Assembly: GCA_000697055.1 (NCBI GenBank)
Contig: JNDT01001726.1
Location: forward strand, 1-34,811
From: Saksenaea vasiformis B4078
Lineage: Eukaryota > Mucoromycota > Mucoromycetes > Mucorales > Saksenaeaceae
Direction: 5' to 3'
DNA: 34,811 nucleotides
In this document: in pieces, positions 1 through 11,144 of the stretch
Layout of the letters: each line of letters starts with the position of its first letter
Numbering within the stretch: the first letter of the stretch is position 1
The notes under the pieces: generated by a model
What the model was told of the DNA's origin: nothing
What the model saw: the letters and a program-made list of their open reading frames with translations, nothing else
The model's database searches: none
Position numbers and translations under genes: made by a program

Positions 1-495
1 TGTCTTCAGCTTCGCTGTCTCCTGACTACACTGGCTATCATTCGTAGATGCATCTCGCATATACTGGAGGTAATGCTGCACATCTGCTTTCAGAGCAAAA
101 ACAGTATCTTCATCAAAAACTTTAACATTTTTTTTGTGAACTTTGCTGAGAAATGGCTTCTTCTTTGCGATATGACTGTGGAATCTTTGTTCATGAAGCG
201 TTCTGCGAACTGTGCGCTCACTGACTTTAACTGGTAATGCCTTCGTAATCTCACTTAGCGTTGCGCGACGATTCTTCTTCACTATTCTCAGTAGATTGCG
301 AATATCACGTTGCTTAAATTTTTTGGGTCGTCCAGACCCTGCGGGTCGTTTGACTGTGTGTCGTCTTTCGTAATTATGCAAGACGCGATATACGGTTCTT
401 AAATGTACTAAAGTCTTATTTGCAATCTCTTTTGGTTTTATACCAGCTTGAGCAAAAGCAACAATCCGAATCTTTTCTTCGTCAGTCAAATGCAT
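1..495 (-). CDS. Tc1/mariner-like transposase, N-terminal part (runs off left edge)
   Basis: The minus strand is open from an ATG at 495 to the window edge (165 codons). The protein starts MHLTDEEKIRIVAFAQAG, followed by KPKEIANKT and a second basic helix-turn-helix with a GSGRPKKF linker and SERTVRRTLHEQ, the bipartite paired-like DNA-binding region of Tc1-type transposases. The catalytic DDE half is not in the window. After about residue 127 (LSKVHKKN) the sequence no longer resembles the usual run-up to the first catalytic aspartate (VFDEDTVFALKADVQ and on), so the copy may be rearranged or spliced there. Activity cannot be judged. Family call is secure; intactness is not. Confidence 0.8.
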   Translation of the reverse strand, partial: MHLTDEEKIRIVAFAQAGIKPKEIANKTLVHLRTVYRVLHNYERRHTVKRPAGSGRPKKFKQRDIRNLLRIVKKNRRATLSEITKALPVKVSERTVRRTLHEQRFHSHIAKKKPFLSKVHKKNVKVFDEDTVFALKADVQHYLQYMRDASTNDSQCSQETAKLKT

Positions 496-610
496 AATAC
501 ACAAGTTTATGAATACAACAACCTTTGGAAGCTCCTAAAAATTTTTGCCAATTTTTTTTGTCATGAGGAGCTACTTTTGAATACTGTTTATTGGATCACT
601 TTTTACACTA
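496..610 (-). mobile_element. 5' terminal region of the Tc1-like element
   Basis: Upstream of the transposase ATG lies a 7-bp inverted pair, AGCTCCT (530-536) and AGGAGCT (566-572). It is followed by sequence ending ...ACTTTTTACACTA near a TA dinucleotide at 609-610, a plausible element end. The segment from 582 on also resembles the start of the dispersed repeat seen at 16663 and 21475, so the exact boundary is uncertain. Confidence 0.45.
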
Positions 611-1465
611 CTTAAACAAACTTTGCGTCCATCAAGGGTTCAATCTGCGCTAAGGAAAGTTTGAACACGCGTTATTACTTCATCAACTTTGCGTCAGAGT
701 ATCAATGAACCTACATGAACTTGGGCCCTCCAATGGACACAGAATTTATTCAAGCATCATAAAAATAATTTCATGGTTAATAAATGGAATAATATTTGGA
801 TGTCATTTTACATAACCCCCGAAGGGTATTATCATCCTTCGATGGCATCCAGCCACCGCACCTTACTCGGTGGGGTGGTTGTTATTTGACGATGGCTTCC
901 ATGGAGCGACCACGTTTGGATTTGACAGCGTGCAGAGGACTTGAGGCGATGCAACATCTGCGATCTATTCCGAAAGATGAGCGATCCTGAGTGTGTGACA
1001 GCATTTATTTACTTGAGTGAAGGGCGTAAGTCACCAACACAGCTAAGACAGTTCGGGACCAAAGCCATGCATCCTAAATGGCAGACAAAAAAAAGATAAA
1101 TCATCTTGTATATGTAAGAAATTGGCATCTTACCGGGGATGTTAAAGGTAAACAGAGTCAACGGAAAAAAAATATGATTCATGCGTCCCTTTACATACGG
1201 ATCATTGTGGGTGGAACCTGCGCTTCTCTTGAAACATTTTTACTGCTTTCGGAGAAGATACCAAAAAACCATCACTGAAGTATCTCAATGCAATATCGAG
1301 GTTACCCAGGCACAAAGTATTCCTTGGATTAAGGTAAAATGAGCTAACTTCCCTGCGCAAAAGATCGTCACTTCCCAATGCGAAATTATTACACATGAAC
1401 GTCTGAGGATATCTAACTGACGCAAACGTTTGTTCAAAATCCAGTAATTCGACCGAAGCCACACA
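582..1465 (+). repeat. Dispersed non-coding repeat, copy A
   Basis: This roughly 880-bp segment aligns by eye along nearly its whole length with copy B (16663-17645) and in part with copies C, D and E. Shared landmarks are TTGCGTCCATCAAG near 624, GCAGAGGACTTGA near 931, GTGTGACAGCATTTA near 993, CTTACCGGGGATG near 1130 and GGTTACCCAGGC near 1301. It carries only short meaningless reading frames. Divergence between copies indicates an old family. Confidence 0.75.
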
Positions 1466-2256
1466 GTACCGGAGCCAGTAACGCTGTGATGATGTATATT
1501 CTTTTCTTAAGGTTTAAGGAATGTTGAGACGTGTGGAAGATTGTCCCCCAAAACTGGCGGCTGCTCCGATTGTTTCACCATTCTCCTTGTGCACGAAAGT
1601 ATACTCGTTCAAAAACCAGTAAAACAGCATATGTACCGTTAAGCTTCCGCAAGTCATTGAGGACCTGCATGAACAACTACGGGAGCAAGTGTGAATCTGC
1701 CATGTGTTCTATATGCCCTCAGGGAATATTGTCAGGAAGTCGGATCAAATGCTACGGTAATCAAGGAGGTGTTGATATACCGACCGCCAATGAGCATCAC
1801 AGTTTGTAGGCTCGTGCCGTCTATTACCCTAACCCGGCGCCTCGACCGGAACGCGAAAGGGATGATCAATGCAGCGAAGGAAAATCGGCCGCTGTCAGTG
1901 GTCCATTCCCATGAATGGACATCGTTCCTTTTACCAAATAGGGCGTGCTGCACACAAATGAGAACGTCATATGGCCCTAACTCGGCATGAAGCTTATTTC
2001 TGGCCACACTACCACCACTTGACCATTCAGCCACCATCATCGTTGGTCTCCGGTAATTCCAGGAGCAGAGAATAAAGGCGCGATAGCCCTGCGCTAACCT
2101 GATCGACAACTAAACACAGAATTAAGAAAACAAGCTAATTGATAGCATAGAATAGCTTTAATGATCCCCACCCTTGAAAACAAGTGACGCACCGTAATGT
2201 CCTAAAATGTTACAACTTTAGCATGCCGATAGGTTCTCCTGAGTCCGACTTGGCGA
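1466..2256. other. Intergenic stretch with no recognised gene
   Basis: Short overlapping frames occur on both strands here (up to about 125 codons), but none shows a recognisable domain, consistent frame across introns or a convincing start context. A short TTTTG-type simple repeat lies at about 2265-2286, close to the 3' end of the flippase gene. An AATAAA-like signal on the minus strand (about 2257-2262) could serve that gene. Confidence 0.5.
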
Positions 2257-2379
2257 ACGCGTTTTATTTTGTTTTGTTTTGTTTTGCATTTTCGAACGAG
2301 TAGAAGTACAAAAAGTCTAGTATATACAGAAGAGAGTGTACGTGTAAAATTAATTGTAAAAGATAAATAGAAGTAGACG

Positions 2380-5300
2380 TTAGGGTGTGTTGATCTTGTC
2401 GTTAGGATGGGTAGGCAATCGTTCTTCCAGTGTGTAACTTTCGCTGTTCTCGTCCTGTTGGGGCTTCCGTAGGACAAGCTCAATTTCACGAATGATATCG
2501 TTGTCATAAGGAAAGTACTGGTGAAGATAGTACTTTGCTGCCATACGTGGGATGAAACTAGCAACCACTGTGAGGATCAGCACAAGCCAATAGGACCCCG
2601 AACCAAACAAACGGAGATGACCGGCGAAGATGAAGGTGTTAATCTGGGAATAAACAGCCACAAACGCATAATAAACCAGAATCGATAAAGAGATAATACC
2701 GATTTGAATCCAAGTGTAGCTGTAGAGAGAAAAGACGATGAAGAAATTAGCAACGCAGACCGCGATGCTTGAGACGATGGTGCCAATTTCGTAAACACCG
2801 TTGGAATCAAAACCGTGTGGATCGACAGCTCCGCCAACCAGAAGCATGTAAGGGAAAAAGAAGCAAACAGAGGACTGAAAGATCGAATCAAAAATTGTAA
2901 GCCAGAAGCGCCACATCTTGAAGGTATCACGTCGTAGTCCCATACGATACAATTCGGGGTAGCAGAGTGAGATCTTGGCCGACAAATCTTGATCCCATAT
3001 ACCCAAAAAGATGATAGGGAGAGACGTAAAGATAAGATTGTATAATGTCACAAGAGCGTAGTCAAACATCATTGTTCCGTTAAACCTGTAACACTCGTTA
3101 GTCCCAGTAAAACAACGAAAAGGGAAAGGACTTACTGGCAAAAGATTTGGTACCAGAACAGTACAAACGTCCACACGATGTTTTTGAAGAAAAAGCCCAT
3201 AATCATTTCGGCGGTTCGCAAGTAAGACCACCGACCATGCACAAGCAGCAGCTTCCGAAGAAATCGAAACTGGGCAATGGCGTAGTCGGACGCCATTACA
3301 GCTTGGCGACCTTCCACACCCGAAATACCAATGCCCACGTTCGCCTCTTGGATCATGGACACGTCGTTAGCACCGTCACCAATTGCAAGCGTCATAACGT
3401 GGAGCGTCTTCTTGACCAACGTGACCACTTGTGCTTTTTGCTTAGGGCTCACACGACAGCAGATCACACTGGAGCATCGCATGCCGATTTGAAGAAGAGT
3501 CGTTTTGTAGGCCTCCTTAAGACTGTGTTTCAGCGTAGTGCCATCGATCACCAAAGCGAATTTCTTCGTTTCCGATGCATCGTTGACCTTTGCTAGGGTT
3601 GATTTTAGCTGCGTTTCTGTTTCTTCCTTGTTTTGTGCACGGACGATCAGGAGTTCCATATCTGTTGTCAGAAGATTGCATGCAAAACCGATGTTGATCG
3701 CTGTTTCAGTCTTGTCACCTGTTAGTACCCATAGTTTAATGCCAGACTTGGCCAACTCAGCAATAGTTTCAGGTACGCCCTCTTGAAGTCGATCTTCGAT
3801 AGCAGTGCCTCCCATCAGGAGCATATCACGTTCGATCTTTTCACAGACTTCATCTACCCGTTCATCTCGATTGTATATGCTGGCGCTGGCATCCTGAAAC
3901 TGTCTGTTCCAAGGCTCATACTCTTCACGAGAAATAAAACGGTAGGAAAGACAAAGGGTGCGTAATCCTGCAAAGAGATAGTGAGCCACATCAGTAAAAC
4001 GGGATTTCTATGTCTTTTTTTTTTTTTACCTTCATTGGCATACATTTCCAAATGGTCACTTGTTGTCTGACGTAATTTTTCCTGTGCCGCTGCCAAGTCC
4101 GTTTGTTGACCAAACTTCGTGCATAAGCGCTCGTAGATCACCGAGTCTGCACCCTTGCATAACAGCACAATTTTGTCTGTATTGTGTGGCTTGATGATCA
4201 CACTCATACGTTTACGTGTTGAATTGAATTCGAGAACGTTTAACAGCGTAAAGCGCTGAACTTCGCCCATGATTTCCACCGTCATGGTCTTTGTCTTGGC
4301 CTCGTAGCCTAGGAAAACAAACCCAAGATCACGAGCAGTGGCTACCAGCGCTGCTTCGTCGGGTGATTGTGCCTTATATTCGATATAGTCCGGATTCTCT
4401 TTGTCCGGCCGTTCGGCAATGGCTGTGTGACATAGTGCTAGGGTCTGACAGAAATGAATCATTTGCTGGGTGTGATCATTGTCTTTTTCAAGATCCTGGT
4501 AAAAATTGGTATCAATGAAGGTGGGGTTGGAGGGGGCGTAATTGGTGTTGAAAAGGGAGGCTTGATGGTCGTACATGGATTTCTTGGCAGCTTCGAGCTT
4601 GGCGTCTTCCATTGTTTCGACGTTACCATGATCCCGCAGCTGCGCACCTCGTTTCGCCTCTGTGTCACCTAAGCCGTAAGAGACACCATTGATGGTGCAT
4701 TTGCGAAACTCCATGACGTTCTGCGTCAGCGTTCCTGTCTTGTCAGAGAAGACATACTCGATCTGACCGAGATCATCAGAAATATTCCACGTCTTCGGGA
4801 CGCACGGGGTATCAGTAGGTTCGTAGTACATATCAATATCAGCAAAGATAAAATAAGCCTGCATGAAAAATGGATCAGTCAACGCGTATCACTTATAGTT
4901 AACGTACGGCAAACGTCTTCACAATTTCAACCGAGATATACAACGAGATGGGAACGATATTCTGATACAAGATTAATGTGACCCTGCGTAACAAAACAAG
5001 TGAGCCATTGGAAACAACAACAAAGATTAAGCCCTTACCAGAAGGTCAGGAAACCTGAGTAGGAGGCGTTTGTCCCTTCAATACCATAATCGAAATGCCG
5101 TGAGGAACCGCTTCCATGGAACTGCAGACTATCCATGATGGAGCTGACGATACAGATAACAGCCAAGATACAGAAGTTGGCAACGACCTAAGCGAAAAGT
5201 TTAAGTAAACAACAAATTTCCTACGTAGACGGAGCCTTACATGAGGAGTTGTCGCCTTTGCTAATTTACTTCGTTTGGAAGGTGTGCGACCTGAGTTAAG

Positions 5301-6689
5301 CATGATTTTGGTGTCATTACCTGTATAGACCACGACACCGATAACCCATTCAGTGTTCCGTAAAACACACCCTCTGAGAAGGATATTGTTATAGCCGACG
5401 GCGTCTGATTTTTGATGCGTTACTCCCGAGCGTATGGTTCCGCCGTCTTCGTCAATATCCCACTTTAATACACCGCTGAATTGATACAGGTTGACATGAG
5501 GTGGCTCGCACTCGATGTGGAAACGGGCACGTTTACAGTCATGTTCATCCTTAATTTCCGACGTTCCGGGGAGGCCTTGGCGGACCTTCAGATTAGTCTC
5601 TCCATCGAGATTCTGAGTCTCAACGTAGCAGATATTATCTTCGTCGGACGTTGAGAGGATGACAACATCGGCGGGAATATCTTCATCGTTTCGGATTTTG
5701 ATATAATCCCCTACACGGATGTCCTGCCACTGTGTGGTTTGCCATCGGGTTTTGCACGGGCACACGGCGGGCTCTCCGGGGAAACCGTCGGCGCAAGTCA
5801 TGTTTGCAGGGTGAATCGTCGAAGGACGTCGGCTTCCCTCCGTCGTGGTACGGTGAAGAACAGAGTGAGGAATAGAGCCCGGACGATACGGTTTTCGTCT
5901 TTCATTGCTGGGTCGGAACATACTACTAAGTGAACGAATGGTATCAGCGCGTGGTCGCAGCGTCGATAATGCTCGTCGTGGTTCAGGAACAGGTTTGGGT
6001 GACGAACGCGGTGTTTGCTGCGTAAGTTCAGTCAACGGCAACTTCTCTTCTCGGAGAGATCGACTGTCGTCGTTATTTTTCTTACGCTTTGAAGAGTTTC
6101 TAAATGCATTACTGTATTTGTTGTCAATACCCGCAAGCATACAAAAGAAACCGAGTACGACTTTCAGAAAATACCAAGGACCTTTGGCCTCGGTTGGTAT
6201 ATTCACATTCTGCCAATGACTTAGTGTCAGTGTCCTTGCGTTATTTACTCTTTGGTCACTTTGATTACGCTTCCAGTCTTCAACAGCATCCTTGATAGCA
6301 GTGATAATCAAAATGGCAATCAAGGGAAGTGCAGATACAGCTGGTTCAGTGACACCGAAGATGGGTATACATTGTAAAATGACAAGAAAAAGGAAATACA
6401 GGTTGGCGACGTTTCGAAATTGTTCGAACAAATTTTTCGGCACAAAGGTCAAGGGGGTGTATTTGGCGGTACGAATACGATTACTGAGAAAATGTTGATT
6501 GATTTGTCGGCCATTATCATCGTATTCAGATGGAGGTAGGTCAATATTAACATAGATACGTCGTTTGATCTGCATGTATGAAGAAGCTGTTTCGGTTCGA
6601 CGCAGTTCTCTTTGCTCTTCTTCGTCTTGAAGCTCTTCTCTTGCCTTTCGGCGAAACAAAGCTTCCACTCGTTTTCGTCTGCTACTCAT
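2380..6689 (-). CDS. DNF1: P4-type ATPase, Dnf1/Dnf2-like phospholipid flippase (six exons)
   Basis: Exons on the minus strand are 6689-5241, 5187-5039, 4983-4908, 4858-4030, 3967-3136 and 3085-2380. All five introns are GT-AG, 49-62 bp, and the joined frame is 1346 codons. The family moves phospholipids from the outer to the cytosolic leaflet at plasma and endosomal membranes, usually with a Cdc50/Lem3 partner. Visible motifs are TM1-TM2 at about 93-135, DGET at 362, the PISLYISVEIVKT segment of TM4, the phosphorylated aspartate in DKTGTLTQN (D597), SPDEAALVATA in the nucleotide domain, TGDKTETA (about 917) and GDGANDV (1031-1037). Exon 6 supplies further membrane helices. A Ser/Arg/Pro-rich insertion at about 150-318 between TM2 and the actuator domain is typical of fungal Dnf1/2. 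The start MSSRRKR was chosen over an in-frame upstream ATG at 6785 because residues before it look like leader sequence. All catalytic motifs are intact. Confidence 0.96.
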
Positions 6690-7082
6690 TGTTAAAAACG
6701 CGTTTTGGTAATGAACATGTGCAATGGAGGAGAAGAAGTGTCCCTGAAAAATAAAAAGGTTAAACATTGATCCAGGGGTTACCATGCTAGTACCTTATTT
6801 TCAAAGAGGAAAAAAAGGAGAGAAAGGGTGAATGAAAGAGAGCGAGAAAAAGGGAACAGTAAATAAGCGGGAAGGATGAGTAATCAGCTGAAAAGTTGTG
6901 CGCGTTCGAATAAAAGAAAAAGCTGGTTAAAATTAGCGCTCTCTCCCCTTTATTCGTCCCACGTGGAGGTAAACCATCGACGATCCGGGCTTTTATTGAT
7001 CCAATTCGGTAAAATAATCCCCGGTGCCTGTATTTGTCATTTCATCTCCAACCCTGTCGATCTTACATATAATGTATTTTAA
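6690..7082 (-). promoter_or_regulatory. Probable flippase promoter with pyrimidine-rich leader
   Basis: Immediately upstream of the flippase start the coding strand is strongly pyrimidine-rich (purine-rich on the plus strand at about 6800-6870). This is a common feature of fungal core promoters and leaders. No clear TATA box was identified. Confidence 0.35.
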
Positions 7083-7990
7083 TTTACTATGCCTTTGATT
7101 CAATCTCATCAAATTACTGAAAATAGAAGCGGAACTTCTACCGCTACAAGAGAAATGTAGGAAAAGCAATGACCATGATCACCTGGTCTGGTGGGACCAA
7201 TGCTACGCAATTTTTAGAGCTGAAACTCCTTTTTCTGTACATAGATAAAAAAACCTTGGTGAAACAAATGAGTCGCCGCTTGGTCGGAACCATTGGCCCG
7301 GATATTTTTTTGCGTCGGGACAACAAAAAGGCGCGGTAGTCCATCAAACAAGCTATCCATCCGAAGCCAGTCCCTTGAATCACAGGGCACCACAAAATGC
7401 ACGGTGATTATCTGACGTTCCTGTACAGGCAATAATGTGGTCTTGAGTATCTTTAAATATAGCAGGCTTGTTTGTATCAGAAGTGGTAAACGTTTATCAG
7501 CAATCTGACATGGATGATACTTTAAGCCCGTTTTCTCATCACGTGCGACACTTTCTTTGCAGTGCGTATTGACAACAGCAGGAAAACTGATATATAAAGA
7601 AAAGGAAGTCAGTTCGGATGAATGACACGATGATGGATAACGAATATTCCTGTGGGTAGTCCTCCATACAGATTTTCGCTATCATGAGTTATATTCACAC
7701 GCCCGTGTCAACATGCTCAGAAAAATATAAATGACAAGCACTGTAACATTGATCTACATTGTTGTATTCACCTGTAGCAACTATTGCTCTATGGAAAACA
7801 AGATTCAATGGTGAGGACGAGACGACAAAAGCAGCAATGGATGACGAAAGTGCACTATAAAGGGAAAAGTCTTCATACGCTTGAGCAAACTCCGGGAACC
7901 CTAATTTTCTATCATTCCGTTATACTTTGTCTTCCACCACGGTAAGACACGCCCAATACAAACAGTCATCAGAATCAAGGAGTGTATATG
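7083..7990. other. Intergenic stretch with no recognised gene
   Basis: Only small frames are present, for example 7395-7144 and 7432-7214 on the minus strand, which overlap each other in different frames. None contains a domain I recognise. No tRNA, repeat array or clear promoter was seen. Confidence 0.4.
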
Positions 7991-7996
7991 CACAGA

Positions 7997-8570
7997 GAGT
8001 TTATTCAAGTTTTCGCGTTATTTCAATAGCATGTGTGTCCCTCTCTCTGAGCCTGGATGACAGCTTCGAATCTGCAAGCCACGACGTGACGCAAGTTTTC
8101 ATCGTCTTCCGAGAATAGCGGCTTTCAGCTGTGCAGTTTTCTGAATTCACTTTCTTTGCTTTGCCAGACGGCGCTCCAGACTATCCCAAAGGTTCTCAGT
8201 TGTGTTCAGATCTAGATTCTGCGAAGACCAGTCTAGCATAACAGAAACACGTGTCCTTTTGCCGACTGAAGTCGTATCGTCCCATGTCGACTAGTTAGCT
8301 TTAGTCTGCGGATAGCACGGTACGAAGAAATACCGAGCTCATGCACAGCTGTTGCAAATGTGTTCATATACGAGTCGGAGGAAGTCGCGTAATGAGTTTT
8401 CAGGGGTGCGCATGGGCTCCTACGGATAACAAGCTTAATGACCCATTATGGCAGTCCAATGATCTTCCTTTTTTTCTGATCTTGGCTTCAAAGGCGCAGA
8501 ACCTATCGTTTTCCCTGTTTCTTGCAGCTGGTCGGATCCCTTGGCCTTTGCGATAGCAATGCAAGACATT
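7997..8570 (-). pseudogene. Decayed Tc1/mariner transposase
   Basis: On the minus strand, 8233 downward reads DWSSQNLDLNTTENLW and then SLERRLAKQRK before a stop. This corresponds to the DWPSQSPDLNPIENLW region holding the last catalytic glutamate of Tc1 transposases. Further down, a shifted frame keeps FEAVIQAQ and GHTCY, the usual C-terminal end. Upstream (about 8283-8370) LGISSYRAIRRLKLTSRH resembles the end of the DNA-binding half. The stretch between, which should hold the first two catalytic aspartates, is missing, and there are several stops and frameshifts. It is inactive. Confidence 0.7.
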
Positions 8571-10400
8571 CTTATCTATACCGTTCCGTAAATCTTGGAG
8601 CGCTCTTCCACCGAAAGCTCAACGTATAGATCTTTTAGTGCTCGGTAATGTTGATGTGCTTGCTATGTCGGTGGAGTTTAGCCAAGAGCCAAGATCAGAC
8701 CAGTCATTTGGAGACCGTAGAATTTCTGACAAGGGTGAGAAAAAAAGAAAGCCGGCTACCTAATAATAGTAATGCATACACCAATTTGTTAGTTTTGGAG
8801 ATTGAAATGGTAATGATGGAAGCTCCTGTTGGTCATTCCCTATGCAGAGCTTCGGATCGCCAAACTATACAGTATCTTTCCTGCTAGTATCAACACATTC
8901 GCCATCGACGTCATATCCATCCTAGCAATCGCCTGGGAAAGGCAAGAAAATGATCAATGCTATGCGCAAGCAAAGAGGAAAGTCTGCCAATTTTCTTATT
9001 CCACGATCCACTAAATCAGTCAACCGGCAACAACGCGATTTTAGCTTGCTTTTCTCTTTCCTTCACGTACCTGCACTGCCTTCCTATTCGAAACATGACG
9101 CATTATTGTCTAAGTGGACGGTGTTAAGCTATTACTACACAACTTTGTATGCACCCACGACACTACATTGAACATACGGGCACTTGGTGCATACACTGAT
9201 AGACGAAAATACTTGCATGCCAAATCATATATCATTTATTTTTAAAACATTAAGAATAGAGCACCAACTATTATACCAGTACGGGACAACAAACCTATAT
9301 CAAGACATGAATTAGCCACTTATTCTGAATAGGATCCAGAAATAAAAGAGATAATAATGAGTGATTTCAGAAATTTGGGTATAGCTTATTTTAGTCTACA
9401 GCATAATTCGGACTGACGTGCAAATGTCTTTATGAAGTTCATCATATCGTACTTGAAAGAAGATAATAAAAAATGCGAAAACTTCAACATACCTTTTGTT
9501 CCGAAAACAAACAGGAAAACCTGCAAAGAGTTTATTTTTTTTTCAACGCGCCCCGCTCCTTCTTATATCGCCTGCAAAAAATTTTTTGCTTCAGTCACGT
9601 ACATGGATTTCAAATGCCGATTTGCTGATATCAGCAAATCAGGAACGATAGATACTTCCGCAATATATTCAGAGAGAGACATGTACACAAGTTGTAAAAA
9701 TAAGAAGACTACCGAGTACGACCCTGCTTAAAAAGATATGAGAACTGAGGAAACGCGAGATTCGCTAGAGTTTATCGGCATTTCAATATCTGAAACTGTC
9801 AATCCTGGATCTCATCGCCCAATCCGGAAGTGGCTCATCCCCCAGACCATAACGTCAGTGTGCAGCATTTTCATATGCATCTGAGCTGCCGGCGTGCAGT
9901 CATTTTTTAATGGGGTTAGCCCTAACAATGCAAGAAGTATTATTATGCTTTCCACCTGATTGACATTGTAGGAGTATCGACAATGAATCTTGTCCAGTGA
10001 AGGCCACTCTCAACATATAACGTATCACCTCTATCAGTTCAGTCAAAATGCCACCTATCACTGTTGAAGCTATTAGACAACAATAGTACGCTCACGCAAA
10101 GACCAGCGCTATTGACTCTAATTCAATTTAATATTCCAATGAACTCCGTACACTGTCATGCCGACTACATCGATAAGAGACTGCACGGTAACATCGTTCC
10201 ATTTGTGCCATGTTAGATCTATCCAACAAGAGGATCATCCTTCCTCAATAGCTTGCATTTTCGACAACTACCACGTACGCAATCAGTGGAATCATTACTT
10301 CACATAGCGTCGCTGCCCATCCTGCCATTAATATGCACAATGCATCCTTTCTTCAAAAGAGAACAAACACGCGTTTATTGACAACGAACACTAAAGGCTT
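8571..10400. other. Gene-poor stretch with no recognised gene
   Basis: About 1.8 kb with only short frames, the largest being 9432-9731 on the plus strand (99 codons, Lys/Phe-rich, no domain). No conserved motif, RNA gene, repeat array or convincing promoter was seen. The right end (about 10330-10400) is the 3' flank of the eL24 gene. Confidence 0.4.
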
Positions 10401-11144
10401 TTAGCGGGAGGTAGCAGCAGCCTTGGGGGTGAAGCCCTTGGCCTGTTGCTTGCTGATCTTAGCACCACCAGCGGGGGCCTGTAAAAAAGATTGTCAGATC
10501 CATTGCTCACACCTTACATATGCAGAAAAACTTACAGCAGCCTTCTTAGCGGCCTGAGCAGCCTTCTTGGCTTCCTTGCTCTTAGCAATAGCAGCCTGGC
10601 GGGCGGCAGCACGGGCTTCGGGCTTCATGGAACGCTTGGCACGGATAGCATCCCAGGAGGCACCAACAACGGCACGGTCGTGCTTGACGGTACGGCGAGT
10701 ACGCTTCTTGGCGATCTCCTCAGTGATACCCTTCTTGTTCAAGCGACGGTAGATGACGGTCCACTTGATCTTGCGGGGGTTCAACTTTTGAAGGAAGTAG
10801 GATTCAGCCTTGCCGTTGATAAAGCGGAAAGTCTACACAAACATGACGCTCAGTCCTCAACATTCTCTTCACATCCCCTTTGCTCTGCTTTCTATTCATC
10901 CTTGCTTTCCAACTCGATTTCATCACTTACTCTAATACAAGGAGTTAATGGACCATTTCGCACTAACTAGCATTCTATAACACATACCTGCTGTCAATGC
11001 GGACATAAGTCTTACCCTTACCAGGGTAGATCTTGTAGCCGGAGAAGGAGCAAATCTCGAGCCTATCCATTCATCCAATATACATCATAAGTTGATCTGT
11101 TCGAATGGCGTCTGTGTCGATGGATGTTCACGGTCTTACTTCAT
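10401..11144 (-). CDS. RPL24: 60S ribosomal protein eL24 (four exons)
   Basis: Exons on the minus strand are 11144-11140 (only ATGAA), 11062-10988, 10832-10536 and 10478-10401. The product begins [19 protein letters not shown], continues [16 protein letters not shown] and [13 protein letters not shown], and ends in an Ala/Lys-rich tail finishing KAAATSR. About 151 residues is normal for eL24, a structural protein of the large cytosolic subunit. The tiny first exon is supported by the exact join ATG AA/G CTC GAG. Introns 1 (77 bp) and 3 (57 bp) are GT-AG. Intron 2 is odd: the obvious GT...AG boundaries leave the reading frame one base short, and the expected Arg-Thr join needs one extra G. This is either a sequence error or a non-canonical junction. 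Identity of the gene is not in doubt. Confidence 0.95.
10833..10987 (-). other. Long second intron of eL24; weak C/D snoRNA candidate
   Basis: At about 155 bp this intron is two to three times longer than others in the window. On the minus strand it contains GTGATGA (a match to box C, RUGAUGA) and, about 65-70 nt later, CTGA (box D), the arrangement of a C/D snoRNA. Ribosomal protein introns commonly host snoRNAs. Against this, no terminal stem is apparent and the CTGA may simply be the branch-point region. Confidence 0.2.

Noticed and set aside
1732..2109. 125-codon minus-strand frame and overlapping plus-strand frames
   Set aside because: No recognised motif, competing frames on both strands, no conserved partner in the window; too weak to call a gene.
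3147..6498. Several plus-strand frames opposite the flippase (3147-3596, 4291-4518, 4454-4672, 5739-5933, 5905-6219, 6292-6498)
   Set aside because: All lie antisense to well-supported flippase exons and show no domain of their own.
9432..9731. 99-codon plus-strand frame
   Set aside because: Lys/Phe-rich, low-complexity AT-rich translation without motif or promoter.
10491..10970. 159-codon plus-strand frame antisense to eL24
   Set aside because: It crosses eL24 exons and introns in antisense; its Ser/Gly/Leu composition is the shadow of the Ala/Lys-rich eL24 coding strand.
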